Source of the DNA: an uncultured Blautia sp.
GTDB taxonomy: Bacteria; Bacillota; Clostridia; Lachnospirales; Lachnospiraceae
Direction of reading: 5' to 3'
Assembly (NCBI RefSeq): GCF_934372025.1
Contig: NZ_CAKROJ010000001.1
Location: 62,001 to 126,000 of the forward strand
Length of the DNA stretch: 64,000 nt
Shown here: one piece after another, positions 16,534 through 25,706 of the stretch
How positions within the stretch are numbered: position 1 is the first letter of the stretch
Layout: each line of letters begins with the position of its first letter
The notes under the pieces: model-generated
Database searches by the model: none
What the model was told of the DNA's origin: nothing
The model's input: the letters and a program-made list of their open reading frames with translations, nothing else
Program-made: the position numbers and the translations under genes

Positions 16534-17571
16534 TTAAGCCTGAACATCAATAAGTACTTTCATGGTTGTTTCTCTGTTTTCATCTATATACTGATATGCC
16601 TTAAGATAATCTCTAAATGCAAAATGTTTAGAAATAAGAGGTTTCAGGGCAACCTTACCCTCAGCAACAAGTCGAATTGCCTCCAGATAATCTTCATTAC
16701 GATACATCATAGTTGTATTTAAGTCTAATTCATGATCATTCAATACAGCCAGATCAACCTGTGCCATTCCTGCAAATACAGCAACCAGAATTATAGTGCT
16801 TCCCTTTCGAGCGTATTTAATAGCCTGTCCCATCGTAATATTGTTTCCTGCACAATCATAGATCACGTCTGCTTTATCTGGTCCAAAGCATTCTAACATC
16901 GCATTGCCAAAGTCATGATTTTTAGTATTTACACAAAAATCCACACCACATTCTTTTGCTTTTTCCAGGCGAATATCACTAATATCTGTAATCATAACAC
17001 TTTCTGCCCCTAATCCTTTGGCAACCTGTGCTACCAGAATACCTATTGGTCCGGCTCCTAAAACAGCAATTCTCATCCCTTTTATTTTATCAATACGATT
17101 TACTGCATGTACTGCTACTGCCAGTGGCTCAATCATTGCACCTTCATCGAATCCCATATTATCTGGCAAAGCAGTTACTTTTTTTACATCCACTGCAAAA
17201 TACTTTGACGCAACTCCAGTTGTCTGGAATCCCATTACTTTTAATTCTTCACACAGATTATATTTTCCATGTCTGCAAGGATAACATTCTCCACATACTA
17301 CCTGTGGCTGAATTGTCACCTTCTGTCCCACTTTAAACTCTGTCACTCCAGAACCAATTTCAACGATTTCTCCTGACACTTCATGTCCCTGTGTGACTGG
17401 ATAGGAAGTAAATGGATGTTCACCATGATATACATGAATATCAGAGCCACAGATTCCAATCTTCATAATTTTTATCAGGACTTCATTGTCTGATATGGTA
17501 GGAATATCGATTTCATTAAACTCAATCACACCCGGCTGTGTCATAACCTGTTGTAACATTTTGCCCTTCAT
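16534..17571 (-). CDS. Zinc-dependent alcohol/polyol dehydrogenase (MDR family)
   Basis: 345-aa medium-chain dehydrogenase, probably oxidising a sugar alcohol or reducing a ketose with NAD(P). Catalytic zinc ligands GICGSD and GHEVSGE; structural zinc cysteines CGECYPC...C near 92-106; Rossmann motif LGAGPIGILVAQVAK near 175. Asp in ITDISDIRLEKAK at the end of beta-2 suggests NAD preference. Its ATG overlaps the RbsD-like gene's TGA (ATGA), so the two are coupled. Last gene of the operon. Confidence 0.9.
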   Translation of the reverse strand: MKGKMLQQVMTQPGVIEFNEIDIPTISDNEVLIKIMKIGICGSDIHVYHGEHPFTSYPVTQGHEVSGEIVEIGSGVTEFKVGQKVTIQPQVVCGECYPCRHGKYNLCEELKVMGFQTTGVASKYFAVDVKKVTALPDNMGFDEGAMIEPLAVAVHAVNRIDKIKGMRIAVLGAGPIGILVAQVAKGLGAESVMITDISDIRLEKAKECGVDFCVNTKNHDFGNAMLECFGPDKADVIYDCAGNNITMGQAIKYARKGSTIILVAVFAGMAQVDLAVLNDHELDLNTTMMYRNEDYLEAIRLVAEGKVALKPLISKHFAFRDYLKAYQYIDENRETTMKVLIDVQA

Positions 17572-17999
17572 TTTGTTTCTCCTCTCTCACAATACCAGCG
17601 TGGTCCTCCCGCTGAAACCAAAACAATATTCGAATTTGCAGTAAAATCCCCAGTACGAATAACAAATTTTACATCTCTTGTTATCTGATCTCTTAACACC
17701 GGATGATCAACTACTTCAACTTCTACATCATCATTAAAGTGATTTAAAAACTCTTTTTCTCTTGTAGGACTCACTTCTGAGGTTGCTTTTGAATAGATAA
17801 TTTTCTCTACAGAAAAATGTTTTAAAACCTCTTCTAACACATCTATCACTGTCGGCACATTTACCGAAAGTGATAAATCAATCACCTTTGTTGTATTCGG
17901 AACTGCCAGACCTGCGTCCACAATCATCATTCTATCTGTGTGTCCCATTTTTGCCAGTTCTGCTGCAATTTCTCGATTTAAAATTCCCGTTTCTTTCAT
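17568..17999 (-). CDS. RbsD/FucU-type sugar mutarotase
   Basis: 143-aa cytoplasmic enzyme of the RbsD family, which interconverts pyranose and furanose forms or anomers of an imported sugar. Characteristic N-terminus MKETGILNREIAAELAKMGH with the catalytic His20, the following DAGLAVPN, and the C-terminal IRTGDFTANSNIVLVSAG. Located between two dehydrogenase genes, which is unusual, since RbsD normally pairs with ribokinase. The substrate is therefore not necessarily ribose. No ribokinase is found in the operon. Confidence 0.88.
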   Translation of the reverse strand: MKETGILNREIAAELAKMGHTDRMMIVDAGLAVPNTTKVIDLSLSVNVPTVIDVLEEVLKHFSVEKIIYSKATSEVSPTREKEFLNHFNDDVEVEVVDHPVLRDQITRDVKFVIRTGDFTANSNIVLVSAGGPRWYCERGETK

Positions 18000-18016
18000 T
18001 TTAAATTTGACTCCTA

Positions 18017-19183
18017 TTATTTTCTCTCATAACAAGCTGTTAAGATTTCATACATCTCATCAATTGTTGCAACTCTAGGATTGTTTAGATAATCTCCCAG
18101 AACCTGACCACAGTCTGCAATCTCTCTTATATCCTGCATCGTAACATTCAGATCTTTAAATCCAATCCATAAATTAATTTTCTTCAAGAACTTATCGATT
18201 TCTTCACAGCACTGTTCCGCTGCCTCTTCCACTGATACTTTCTCTAAGGCTGGATTGAAAATTCGTCCTACAGTTGCAAACTTTTCTTTTGCACTCTTCC
18301 AGGTATATCTCGTGAATTCCGGATAGATTACAGCTAATGACTGTCCATGCGTTACATGTGGACAATGTCCACCCACCTGCATTCCTAACCCATGTGGAAG
18401 TGTCACTCCAGCATTAGAGTTTGTATATCCACCTAAAGAGTCTGCATAAGACATTTTTGCTCTTGCTTCCATATCCTTACCATCTTCAATCGCCCTTGGC
18501 AAATACTCTACAACTGTTCTGATTGCATCTAATGCTAAAGTTTCTACAATTGGACTTGTATTTACTGATAAATATGCCTCAAAATTATGGCAAAAGGCAT
18601 CAAATCCGGTCTGAGCAGTAACTGATTTTGGCATACTAGCAGTTGCCTCTGGATCTACAATAGCTACTTTGGGAAAAATATTTTTATGCCAGATTGCTGA
18701 CTTGTCTTTATCAGCAGTTTTTGTAATAACTGCACACTGTGTCAACTGTGAACCTGTTCCAGCAGTTGTACTAATTGCAATGATTGGTAATGTAGCTTCT
18801 GTTGGACCATCAGTGTGACAGTTATAGTCCCATGCAGTACCTGGATGCGTTGCCTCAACAGCGATTGCCTTTGCAGTATCCATTGAGGAACCGCCTCCTA
18901 CTCCAATTACAACTTCTGCATGAAATTTCTTAGCCATTTCTGCTCCCATTGTAACCACATCAGTTGTAGGATTTGGCAGAACTCCATCAAAATGTGCAAC
19001 TTTAACATTTCCTTCTTCTAAATACTTCTTAACTTTTTCAAACACTGGTGCAACAGGCGAACTCATCTTTTCTGTAACAAGTAATGCTCTGGTTCCATAT
19101 CTTTTAGCAATTTCTGCTACTCCATTAATACAACCACAGCCAAATACAATTTCTGTTGGCGCATAATAAGTAAAATTTTTCAT
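18017..19183 (-). CDS. Iron-containing alcohol dehydrogenase
   Basis: 388-aa group III (Fe-dependent) NAD(P) alcohol dehydrogenase. Nucleotide-binding GVGGGSSMDTAKAIAV near 95-110; metal ligands in DAFCHNFEAYLS, LPHGLGMQVGGHCPHVTHG (Asp and three His pattern). Relatives reduce lactaldehyde, butanal or glyceraldehyde. The operon context suggests use in sugar or sugar-acid turnover, for example removing an aldehyde cleavage product. Lies 17 bp upstream of the rbsD-like gene on the same strand. Confidence 0.9.
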   Translation of the reverse strand: MKNFTYYAPTEIVFGCGCINGVAEIAKRYGTRALLVTEKMSSPVAPVFEKVKKYLEEGNVKVAHFDGVLPNPTTDVVTMGAEMAKKFHAEVVIGVGGGSSMDTAKAIAVEATHPGTAWDYNCHTDGPTEATLPIIAISTTAGTGSQLTQCAVITKTADKDKSAIWHKNIFPKVAIVDPEATASMPKSVTAQTGFDAFCHNFEAYLSVNTSPIVETLALDAIRTVVEYLPRAIEDGKDMEARAKMSYADSLGGYTNSNAGVTLPHGLGMQVGGHCPHVTHGQSLAVIYPEFTRYTWKSAKEKFATVGRIFNPALEKVSVEEAAEQCCEEIDKFLKKINLWIGFKDLNVTMQDIREIADCGQVLGDYLNNPRVATIDEMYEILTACYERK

Positions 19184-19215
19184 TATTCTTCAACTCCTTC
19201 GGTATTATAGTTTCA

Positions 19216-20190
19216 TTAATCTACATAATAATCATCGACTTCATCTTTGGTTACAATCGTTACACCTGTGTCTACAAATTCTGGCAGAGCAGCATCTGAA
19301 AGTTCATGTGCCTGTGTATACAGCATTACCATTGACCAATAGCCCATGTTATACTGTCCCTGAGCAACAGTTGCATCAATATCCCCACTCTTAATCATAT
19401 CTAACACAGTTTTATCAACATCAAACGCAAGTACTTTTATATCATCTCTTCCAGCTTCTTTTACCGCTGTAGGTCCTGCAGTACCAGCAATACCATCTAC
19501 ACAGAATACACCAGAAATATCTTTATTTGCCTGTAATGCAGCCGCCATGTTATCTGTAGCAGTTGTTGTATCACCAGCGTCATTAACATCTACAAACTCA
19601 ATGTTCGGTGCATTTTCTGCACACCATTCTTTAAATCCTTCTACTCTTGCTTCTGAATTCTCAGCTCCAACTGTATATAACACTGCTATCTTGCCCTCTC
19701 CAAGCAGTGGTGCCAGATATTCAGCTGCTTTTTCTCCTGCTTCTTTATTACCTGTAGAAAGATAGGATTCTCTGTCAGATGTTGGAGAGTCTGAATCAAA
19801 TGTTACTACTTTAATTCCCTGTTTAATTGCAGAATTGATTGTATCTTCCAGTGCTGTAGAATTCACACAAGATATCGCAATTCCTTCCGGTTGTTTAGCT
19901 ATTACCTGCTCTAATACAGCAACCTGTCCTGCTACATCCGAATCAGTCTGACCTGTATACTGAGTGGAAACGCCGTATAATTTTGCTGCATCTTCCATAC
20001 CAGCATAACAAGTTTTCCAATAATCAATACCTGACAGAAAACTAACCATATAATACTCTTCCGACGAATCACCAACCAGTGCTGACTTGTTTTCTCCACT
20101 ATTGTCATCATTTGTTTTTCCCTGTCCACATGCAGTCATGCTCACAGCTAATGCAGCACACATTAATACAGCTATTACTTTTTTCTTCAT
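19216..20190 (-). CDS. Ribose-type ABC transporter substrate-binding lipoprotein
   Basis: 324-aa RbsB/type I periplasmic-binding family lipoprotein. Clear lipobox AVSMTAC with Cys21, unlike the other binding proteins in this window. Type I fold motifs: FLSGIDYWKTCYAGMEDAA, AISCVNSTALEDTINSA, TFDSDSP, VAQGQYNMGYW. Follows the permease and precedes the dehydrogenases. It binds a monosaccharide or polyol, presumably the substrate of the operon enzymes. Confidence 0.9.
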   Translation of the reverse strand: MKKKVIAVLMCAALAVSMTACGQGKTNDDNSGENKSALVGDSSEEYYMVSFLSGIDYWKTCYAGMEDAAKLYGVSTQYTGQTDSDVAGQVAVLEQVIAKQPEGIAISCVNSTALEDTINSAIKQGIKVVTFDSDSPTSDRESYLSTGNKEAGEKAAEYLAPLLGEGKIAVLYTVGAENSEARVEGFKEWCAENAPNIEFVDVNDAGDTTTATDNMAAALQANKDISGVFCVDGIAGTAGPTAVKEAGRDDIKVLAFDVDKTVLDMIKSGDIDATVAQGQYNMGYWSMVMLYTQAHELSDAALPEFVDTGVTIVTKDEVDDYYVD

Positions 20191-20250
20191 TTCTAATTCC
20201 TCCTGATATACTTTTTTATATTTTTAGGGTTTACGAACACCTAAAATGCT

Positions 20251-21273
20251 TTATTTATCTTTCTTAAACAATGATCTTAAAAAGTTAACATTCAAATTAT
20301 CTTTATGTGTTACATAATCCATAGTAACAGCTAATACTAAGATTGCACCTTGTACAAAGTCCTGCCAATATACAGACACATTTAACATAACAAGCGCAGA
20401 ATTAACTACCTTAAGAAGTACGATTCCTAAGAATGTTCCAAAAATACTTCCCACACCACCTGTAAAAGATGTTCCACCAATTACAGCTGCTGATATTGCT
20501 GTTGTTTCAGCTCCCACACTCAGTTCTGGTGTTGCAACATTAAATCGTCCCAGACTCAGAATTCCTGCCAAAGTTGCTAAAACAGAAATAACAACATATA
20601 CACCGATTTTTACTCTATCTACATTAATTGCAGAATGTTTCGCTGCTTCTTCATTACTTCCTACATAGAAAATGTTTCTACATATGTTGGATTTTTTCAA
20701 AAAGATGTGTGCGATTATAGCAATTACAAGGAAAATCAAAAACAACATTGGAATTCCAACGATTTCTCCTGTTGCCAGAAAACGAAAACTATCTGGCAAA
20801 TAGCCTGAAAGTGATAACGGAGATCCCTTTGTCAGAATATAGGCAATTCCTCTTGATAAGTTCATCATACCCAGAGTAACAATAAATGGTGGTAATCCGA
20901 CTTTACTAATCATTAAACCATTAAACAATCCAACACAAATTCCTGCTGCAATCGTAATCAAACATGCAATCCAAACATTAACTCCTGATAGAGTTAAATA
21001 ACCAGTTAACACACAAGTCATAGCTGCTACACCACCAACACTAAGCTCAATACCACCAAGTATCAATGCAAGACACAGCCCAATTGAGAATAATCCATCT
21101 GTAGATATACTTAATGCGATACTTTTTAAATTACTTACATTTAAAAATTTAGGTTGAATAATCTGCACAATAATTACTGCAACTATAATTATAAGTAAAA
21201 CGCTTGTCTCTCTTTGCGCCATGAATTTTTTTATAAAATTCGGTTTCTTTGTATTTTCACTTATCTTACTCAT
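20251..21273 (-). CDS. Ribose-type ABC transporter permease
   Basis: 340-aa RbsC-family membrane permease with eight to ten hydrophobic segments. Typical motifs: LALILGGIELSVGGVAAM near 65-85, GLPPFIVTLGMMNLSRGIAYI near 125-145, and AAVIGGTSFTGGVGS near 265-280. A short gap after the ATPase gene (18 bp) indicates one operon. Confidence 0.92.
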   Translation of the reverse strand: MSKISENTKKPNFIKKFMAQRETSVLLIIIVAVIIVQIIQPKFLNVSNLKSIALSISTDGLFSIGLCLALILGGIELSVGGVAAMTCVLTGYLTLSGVNVWIACLITIAAGICVGLFNGLMISKVGLPPFIVTLGMMNLSRGIAYILTKGSPLSLSGYLPDSFRFLATGEIVGIPMLFLIFLVIAIIAHIFLKKSNICRNIFYVGSNEEAAKHSAINVDRVKIGVYVVISVLATLAGILSLGRFNVATPELSVGAETTAISAAVIGGTSFTGGVGSIFGTFLGIVLLKVVNSALVMLNVSVYWQDFVQGAILVLAVTMDYVTHKDNLNVNFLRSLFKKDK

Positions 21274-21291
21274 TTTCTTCCTCCGTCTTTT

Positions 21292-22788
21292 TTACGCTGT
21301 TTCTCCAGAAGCCATTTTCATAATATTTTCTTCTGTCATGTCCCTGTTATCAATTTCACCGGCAAGATGCCCTTCATGAATTACAATTACTCTGTCGCTT
21401 ACTCCCATTACCTCGGGAAGTTCACTGGAGATGATTATTATCCCAACACCTTCATTTGCCAAATTTCTAAGCAAATTATGAATTTCTGATTTTGCTCCAA
21501 CATCAATTCCTCGAGTCGGTTCATCAACAATAATAATTTTCGGTTTTACAGACAGCCATTTACCTAATAAACATTTCTGTTGATTTCCGCCTGATAGACT
21601 ACTTATTGGATAATTAATACCGGCAATCTTAATTGATAGTTCCTTCACATAATTATCTGCCAACTCCTTCTCCAGTTTTTCCTGTATCCATATTCCTTTC
21701 GAAACCGTTTTCAGATTTGCACTTGTCATATTGCTTTTAATACTCATATCTAAGAATAAACCTGCTTTTTTTCTATCTTCTGTGAGATAGCATATGCCTT
21801 CATTTACAGCACTCTTATAATTCTTAAATACTTTTTCTTTTCCATTTATCCATACAGTCCCACTACTTTTAGAATCCAGTCCACACAATGCCATCATAAT
21901 CTCACTTCTGCCAGCGCCGACCAGTCCTGCAAATCCTAAAATTTCTCCCTTATACAATTTGAAGTTAATATTCTCAAATATTTTCCCACTCAGGTTTTCT
22001 ACTTTTAAGATTTCTTTGGTTTTATCTATGCAGTTACTTTTTGGTGGATATAGATTTCCAAGTTCGCGCCCAACCATTGCTCTGATAATATCATCCGAAT
22101 TGATATCTGAAGTATTCATAGTACATACAAATCTTCCGTCTTTAAAAACTGACACTCTATCACAAATTGCAAAAATTTCAGGCATGCGGTGAGAAATAAA
22201 TAGAACAGAAATTCCTTCTTGTTTCAAACTTCTTACTACCTCAAATAATTTATTTGTCTCCTTATCTGTCAAAGAAGAAGTTGGCTCATCTAAGATCAGT
22301 AATTTACAATCTAACGATACTGATTTTGCAATTTCTACCAATTGCTGTTCACTAACTGTCAAATCAGATATTTTAGTCTTTGAGCTGAATCTTGCTCCAA
22401 ATCGACTTAATACCTCATCTGCATCTTTCCATAATTTTGAAAAATCAATCATTGCACCCTTATGTGGCAATCTTCCAATATATATATTTTCTGCTGCTGT
22501 TAAATGAGGGCACAAACTCAATTCCTGATGCACAAATCCTATTCCAATCTTTTGAGCATCGCCAGGATTTCTAGGTTTTATTTGTTCACCATTAAAATAC
22601 AATTCTCCTTTTGTTGGTGGAAATAACCCACCAATTATGTTCATTAATGTTGACTTTCCAGCACCATTCTCTCCACAAAGAGCATGAACTTCACCTTTTT
22701 CAACACACAATTGCACATTGTCTAATGCTTTTGTTCCTGGAAATTGTTTAGTCACATTTTTTACTTCTAACAAAATTTCCCTGTTCAT
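21292..22788 (-). CDS. Ribose-type ABC transporter ATP-binding protein
   Basis: 498-aa RbsA/MglA-type tandem ATPase. N-terminal domain: Walker A GENGAGKST, signature LTVSEQQ, Walker B LLILDEPTSS. C-terminal domain: degenerate Walker A GLVGAGRSE, signature LSGGNQQK, Walker B IIIVDEPTRG. Its ATG overlaps the ROK gene stop (ATGA), and AAAGGAGAC lies before the start. Confidence 0.93.
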   Translation of the reverse strand: MNREILLEVKNVTKQFPGTKALDNVQLCVEKGEVHALCGENGAGKSTLMNIIGGLFPPTKGELYFNGEQIKPRNPGDAQKIGIGFVHQELSLCPHLTAAENIYIGRLPHKGAMIDFSKLWKDADEVLSRFGARFSSKTKISDLTVSEQQLVEIAKSVSLDCKLLILDEPTSSLTDKETNKLFEVVRSLKQEGISVLFISHRMPEIFAICDRVSVFKDGRFVCTMNTSDINSDDIIRAMVGRELGNLYPPKSNCIDKTKEILKVENLSGKIFENINFKLYKGEILGFAGLVGAGRSEIMMALCGLDSKSSGTVWINGKEKVFKNYKSAVNEGICYLTEDRKKAGLFLDMSIKSNMTSANLKTVSKGIWIQEKLEKELADNYVKELSIKIAGINYPISSLSGGNQQKCLLGKWLSVKPKIIIVDEPTRGIDVGAKSEIHNLLRNLANEGVGIIIISSELPEVMGVSDRVIVIHEGHLAGEIDNRDMTEENIMKMASGETA

Positions 22789-24011
22789 TTTTGTCTCCTT
22801 TCCATTGTATCTCCACCATGTTCTATAAATCTTTTTAAAATGAGAGTGGCTGCCCCCATTGCTGCTGCATCTTCTCCTAGTTTAGATATCTCAAGTTTCA
22901 CATTACCACCCGCAAATTTCATTTTTCTTTCGGATATTGCTTTTTCAAGTTTATCTAAAAAAAAGCTTCCATTCTTTGTCATCCCACCTGCTAATACAAT
23001 CATTTCAGGATCTAATAAATTAATATAGTTAGCAATTCCAATTCCCAGATATTCAATTGCTTTGTCTATAATTTCTTTTGCACATTTATCACCGGCTTTG
23101 GCAGCTTCAAATACTTCTTTTGCTTCTATCTTGTTGATGTTACCATCTACGTATTTCAAAATAATTGTATCTGTACCATTAGCTATTGCTTCTTTCGCCC
23201 TATCTGCAATAGCTTTTCCAGACGCTAATGCTTCCAAACAACCATTATTCCCGCAATCACATTTAGGTCCTTCTTTTTCTAATGTCATATGACCAAGTTC
23301 TCCACTACTTCCTGAATTTCCTAAATAAAACTTCTCTTTTTCCATTATTGCGGATCCAATGCCATATCCTAAATTAATACAAACAAAATACTTTGCTTTT
23401 TCAGCTGCTCCAAACCATCCTTCACTCAAAGCCAATGCTCTATTTGAATTTTCAAGTATTACAGGTAAATGAAAAAATTGTCCAAAATTCTTTTTTATTT
23501 CTACATTTTCCCATTGAAAATCCGGAGAAAATATAATTATCCCATTATCAATATCCATAAGTCCTGGTGTAACAATACCAATCCCTAACAATTTATTGCT
23601 TTGAAGTTTACTTTCATCAATGGTAAATTTAATTAATTCTTCTACTCGATCTAGCAATTCACTTGGAGGATTTGTTTGACCAGTTTCCATTGTTTTCCGG
23701 AATAAAACATCTCCATTCAAATCCATAATAATAGAAATTGTTCTACTGCGTCCAATATCGACACCAACCATATAGTATGCATCAGGAATAAGCTCAATCA
23801 ACTCTGGTCGTTTTCCACCTCGTGATTCTCCTTTTCCTATACTTTTTACAATTCCTGCCTCTGATAATTCATCTGAGATTTTCATAACTGTTGGAAGACT
23901 TAAATCCAACATCTTTGCAATTTGTGATTTACTAATAGGACCTCTAGTCCTAATCACATTTAATACATTTTTCTTATTCAATTGTGCTATAAAAGCAAGG
24001 TCATATTTCAT
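22785..24011 (-). CDS. ROK family transcriptional regulator, first gene of sugar operon
   Basis: 408-aa cytoplasmic sugar-responsive repressor (NagC/XylR type). N-terminal winged helix-turn-helix (about 10-60, PISKSQIAKMLDLSLPTVM), then a ROK domain. The kinase phosphate motif is degenerate (GVDIGRSRTIS in place of DIGGTK), arguing for a regulator. Zinc motif GHMTLEKEGPKCDCGNNGC is intact. First gene of a polycistronic unit with the ABC transporter and dehydrogenases, so it very likely represses its own operon through the repeats at 24025-24122. Confidence 0.9.
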   Translation of the reverse strand: MKYDLAFIAQLNKKNVLNVIRTRGPISKSQIAKMLDLSLPTVMKISDELSEAGIVKSIGKGESRGGKRPELIELIPDAYYMVGVDIGRSRTISIIMDLNGDVLFRKTMETGQTNPPSELLDRVEELIKFTIDESKLQSNKLLGIGIVTPGLMDIDNGIIIFSPDFQWENVEIKKNFGQFFHLPVILENSNRALALSEGWFGAAEKAKYFVCINLGYGIGSAIMEKEKFYLGNSGSSGELGHMTLEKEGPKCDCGNNGCLEALASGKAIADRAKEAIANGTDTIILKYVDGNINKIEAKEVFEAAKAGDKCAKEIIDKAIEYLGIGIANYINLLDPEMIVLAGGMTKNGSFFLDKLEKAISERKMKFAGGNVKLEISKLGEDAAAMGAATLILKRFIEHGGDTMERRQK

Positions 24012-24024
24012 ATCATCATACTTT

Positions 24025-24154
24025 CTTAACTTAACTAACTAATAGGGTAAAAATAAATGCCTTCCTTTTTATTACAAGAAAGACTATATTTCAGCTGTGT
24101 TACTTAATTAACTTAACTTAGTTATAATATAATATAACATATCTATTTTGTCAA
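24025..24154 (-). promoter_or_regulatory. Promoter and paired operators of the ROK sugar operon
   Basis: Minus strand: -35 TTGACA (24149-24154), 17-nt spacer, -10 TATATT (24126-24131). Two related boxes built on AGTTAAGTTAA occur: one over the predicted start (about 24102-24122, ACTAAGTTAAGTTAATTAAG) and one in the leader (about 24025-24044, TATTAGTTAGTTAAGTTAAG). Their placement fits steric repression plus a roadblock by the ROK protein. Operator assignment is inference. Confidence 0.65.
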
Positions 24155-24184
24155 TTTATTTTTTTTGTTTATTTATTTTTTAGG

Positions 24185-24244
24185 CAAATTGCATAATAAA
24201 ACAGGAGATATGTAAATATATCTCCTGTTTTATTATGCAATTTG
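24185..24244 (-). terminator. Perfect 27-bp-stem hairpin covering the ROK2 stop codon
   Basis: 24185-24211 and 24218-24244 are exactly complementary over 27 nt with the 6-nt loop 24212-24217. The outer part of one arm contains the last codons and the TAA of the ROK2 gene (24233). On the minus strand it is followed by CCTAAAAAAT with no T-run, so its action as an ordinary terminator is doubtful. It separates ROK2 from the ROK1 promoter. Confidence 0.7.
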
Positions 24245-25384
24245 TCCTCCATTATTTTTAAAATTCTTGATTAACAGTACTGTAGCCCCAATAGCAGTTG
24301 CATCTTCTCCCAACATACCTACATTAATTTTTACATTTCTTCCACCATACTTAATCTGTCTTTCTTTAATTGTTTTTCTTAATCTTTCACCAAACATATC
24401 ATATGATTGGACTACACCACCCGATAATACGACCATATCCGGATCAAAAAGATTAATCACTCCTGCTATTCCTATTCCAAGATACTCTATTGCTTCATCA
24501 ATTATCTCTTTTGCTTGAAGATTTCCAGCTTTTGCTAAATCAAAAACTTCTTTTGCTTCTTTTTTATTCATTCGCTTCGCTATTGCATTTCCTGATGATA
24601 ATGCCTCTAAACAACCATAATTTCCACAATCACATAATGGCCCATCCTTCTTCAAAATAATATGACCGAATTCTCCAGCTGCACCGCTACTTCCACGATA
24701 TACTTCATCTCCTTTTAATATCGTTGCACCAATACCATGCCCAATATTAACACTAAATATATTGTGTGCATTCTGTGCAACTCCTATCCATTTTTCACCC
24801 AAAGCTTCTGCTCGGTTTGAATTCTCAATAGCAATCCACAAACCAAATTTTTCTCTTAGCGGTGATACCAAATCAACCGCTTCCCAACCAAAATCTGGAG
24901 AATATAGTACTTTTCCAGTTTTACTTTCTATAATTCCAGGAACAGCCAAACCAATTCCCATTATTTTTTCATTCGATATCTGTGCCTCTTTTATTATCTC
25001 ATCAATTTTCTGTTCCAATATATTTAGAACCACTGAGACCTCACTAATATGGCTTATCTCTTCTACTTTCCGCAATACAATTTCACCTTTAAGATTGGAA
25101 ACAATAATCTTAAGTCGAAATCGACCTAAATCAACACCTATACAATAATAAGCGTCTTTAACGATTTCATACAAATCTGGGCGTTTTCCTCCTGTAGATT
25201 CAGCTTTACCAACAACTTTAATAATGCCTTCATTTATAAATTCTTCTGCTATTTTCATAATAGTGGGAATACTTAAGTCGAGTTTTTTTGCTATTTTGGC
25301 TCTGTTAATCGGTCCTTCCTTTGCAATTATTTCTAACACTCTTCCTTTATTATAATCTGCTAATCTCTGTTTATCTAAATGCAT
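24233..25384 (-). CDS. Second ROK family transcriptional regulator
   Basis: 383-aa paralogue of the neighbouring ROK protein. N-terminal helix-turn-helix with nearly the same recognition segment (PINRAKIAKKLDLSIPTIM versus PISKSQIAKMLDLSLPTVM), ROK domain with GVDLGRFRLKI, and zinc motif GHIILKKDGPLCDCGNYGC. It lacks about 15 residues before the KEAKEVF helix that ROK1 has. It has its own promoter (25470-25508) and is cut off from the operon by the 27-bp hairpin. A recent tandem duplication is likely; the target may overlap that of ROK1. Confidence 0.88.
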   Translation of the reverse strand: MHLDKQRLADYNKGRVLEIIAKEGPINRAKIAKKLDLSIPTIMKIAEEFINEGIIKVVGKAESTGGKRPDLYEIVKDAYYCIGVDLGRFRLKIIVSNLKGEIVLRKVEEISHISEVSVVLNILEQKIDEIIKEAQISNEKIMGIGLAVPGIIESKTGKVLYSPDFGWEAVDLVSPLREKFGLWIAIENSNRAEALGEKWIGVAQNAHNIFSVNIGHGIGATILKGDEVYRGSSGAAGEFGHIILKKDGPLCDCGNYGCLEALSSGNAIAKRMNKKEAKEVFDLAKAGNLQAKEIIDEAIEYLGIGIAGVINLFDPDMVVLSGGVVQSYDMFGERLRKTIKERQIKYGGRNVKINVGMLGEDATAIGATVLLIKNFKNNGGQIA

Positions 25385-25469
25385 TATTAATTTCCTTTCG
25401 CCTCTCTACACCATGATTTATTTCTCGCACCGTCTATATAATTCCATTATTTTCTTCATATTCGTATGC

Positions 25470-25508
25470 ATAAGCATAGTTTACTACAGATTTTCCAAAT
25501 TCGTCAAC
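25470..25508 (-). promoter_or_regulatory. ROK2 promoter, 39-bp repeat copy A
   Basis: Minus-strand -35 TTGACG (25502-25507), 18-nt spacer containing TTTGGAAAA, -10 TAAACT (25478-25483). The whole 39 bp is 36/39 identical to 35341-35379, including the spacer and the first transcribed bases. The remaining part of the gap up to 25635 holds a 13-codon plus-strand ORF after GGGAGG that I do not regard as a gene. Confidence 0.65.
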
Positions 25509-25635
25509 AAACCCATAATATCATTTACTAATTTACTAATTCTGGAACATACAAGAGCCACATACGAAGGGAGGAATTTTAATGGCTACAATGGTATTGA
25601 TAAGCCCAAACCATTTATCGTAGATAAACAGCAAA

Positions 25636-25692
25636 AAACCTCCAGAACAGGAATCTGTCTTATTCTCAGACAAATTCAAATTCTGGAGGTTT
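25636..25692 (-). terminator. Terminator after the DapF-like gene
   Basis: Perfect 12-bp arms AAACCTCCAGAA / TTCTGGAGGTTT with a small inner stem GTCT/AGAC; six T residues follow on the minus strand. Located 15 bp from the gene's stop. Confidence 0.82.
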
Positions 25693-25706
25693 CTTTTTCT
25701 TATTTT

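Noticed and set aside
25581..25622. 13-codon ORF after GGGAGG on the plus strand
   Set aside because: Too short, in the opposite strand upstream of ROK2, no downstream gene in its direction to act as leader for.
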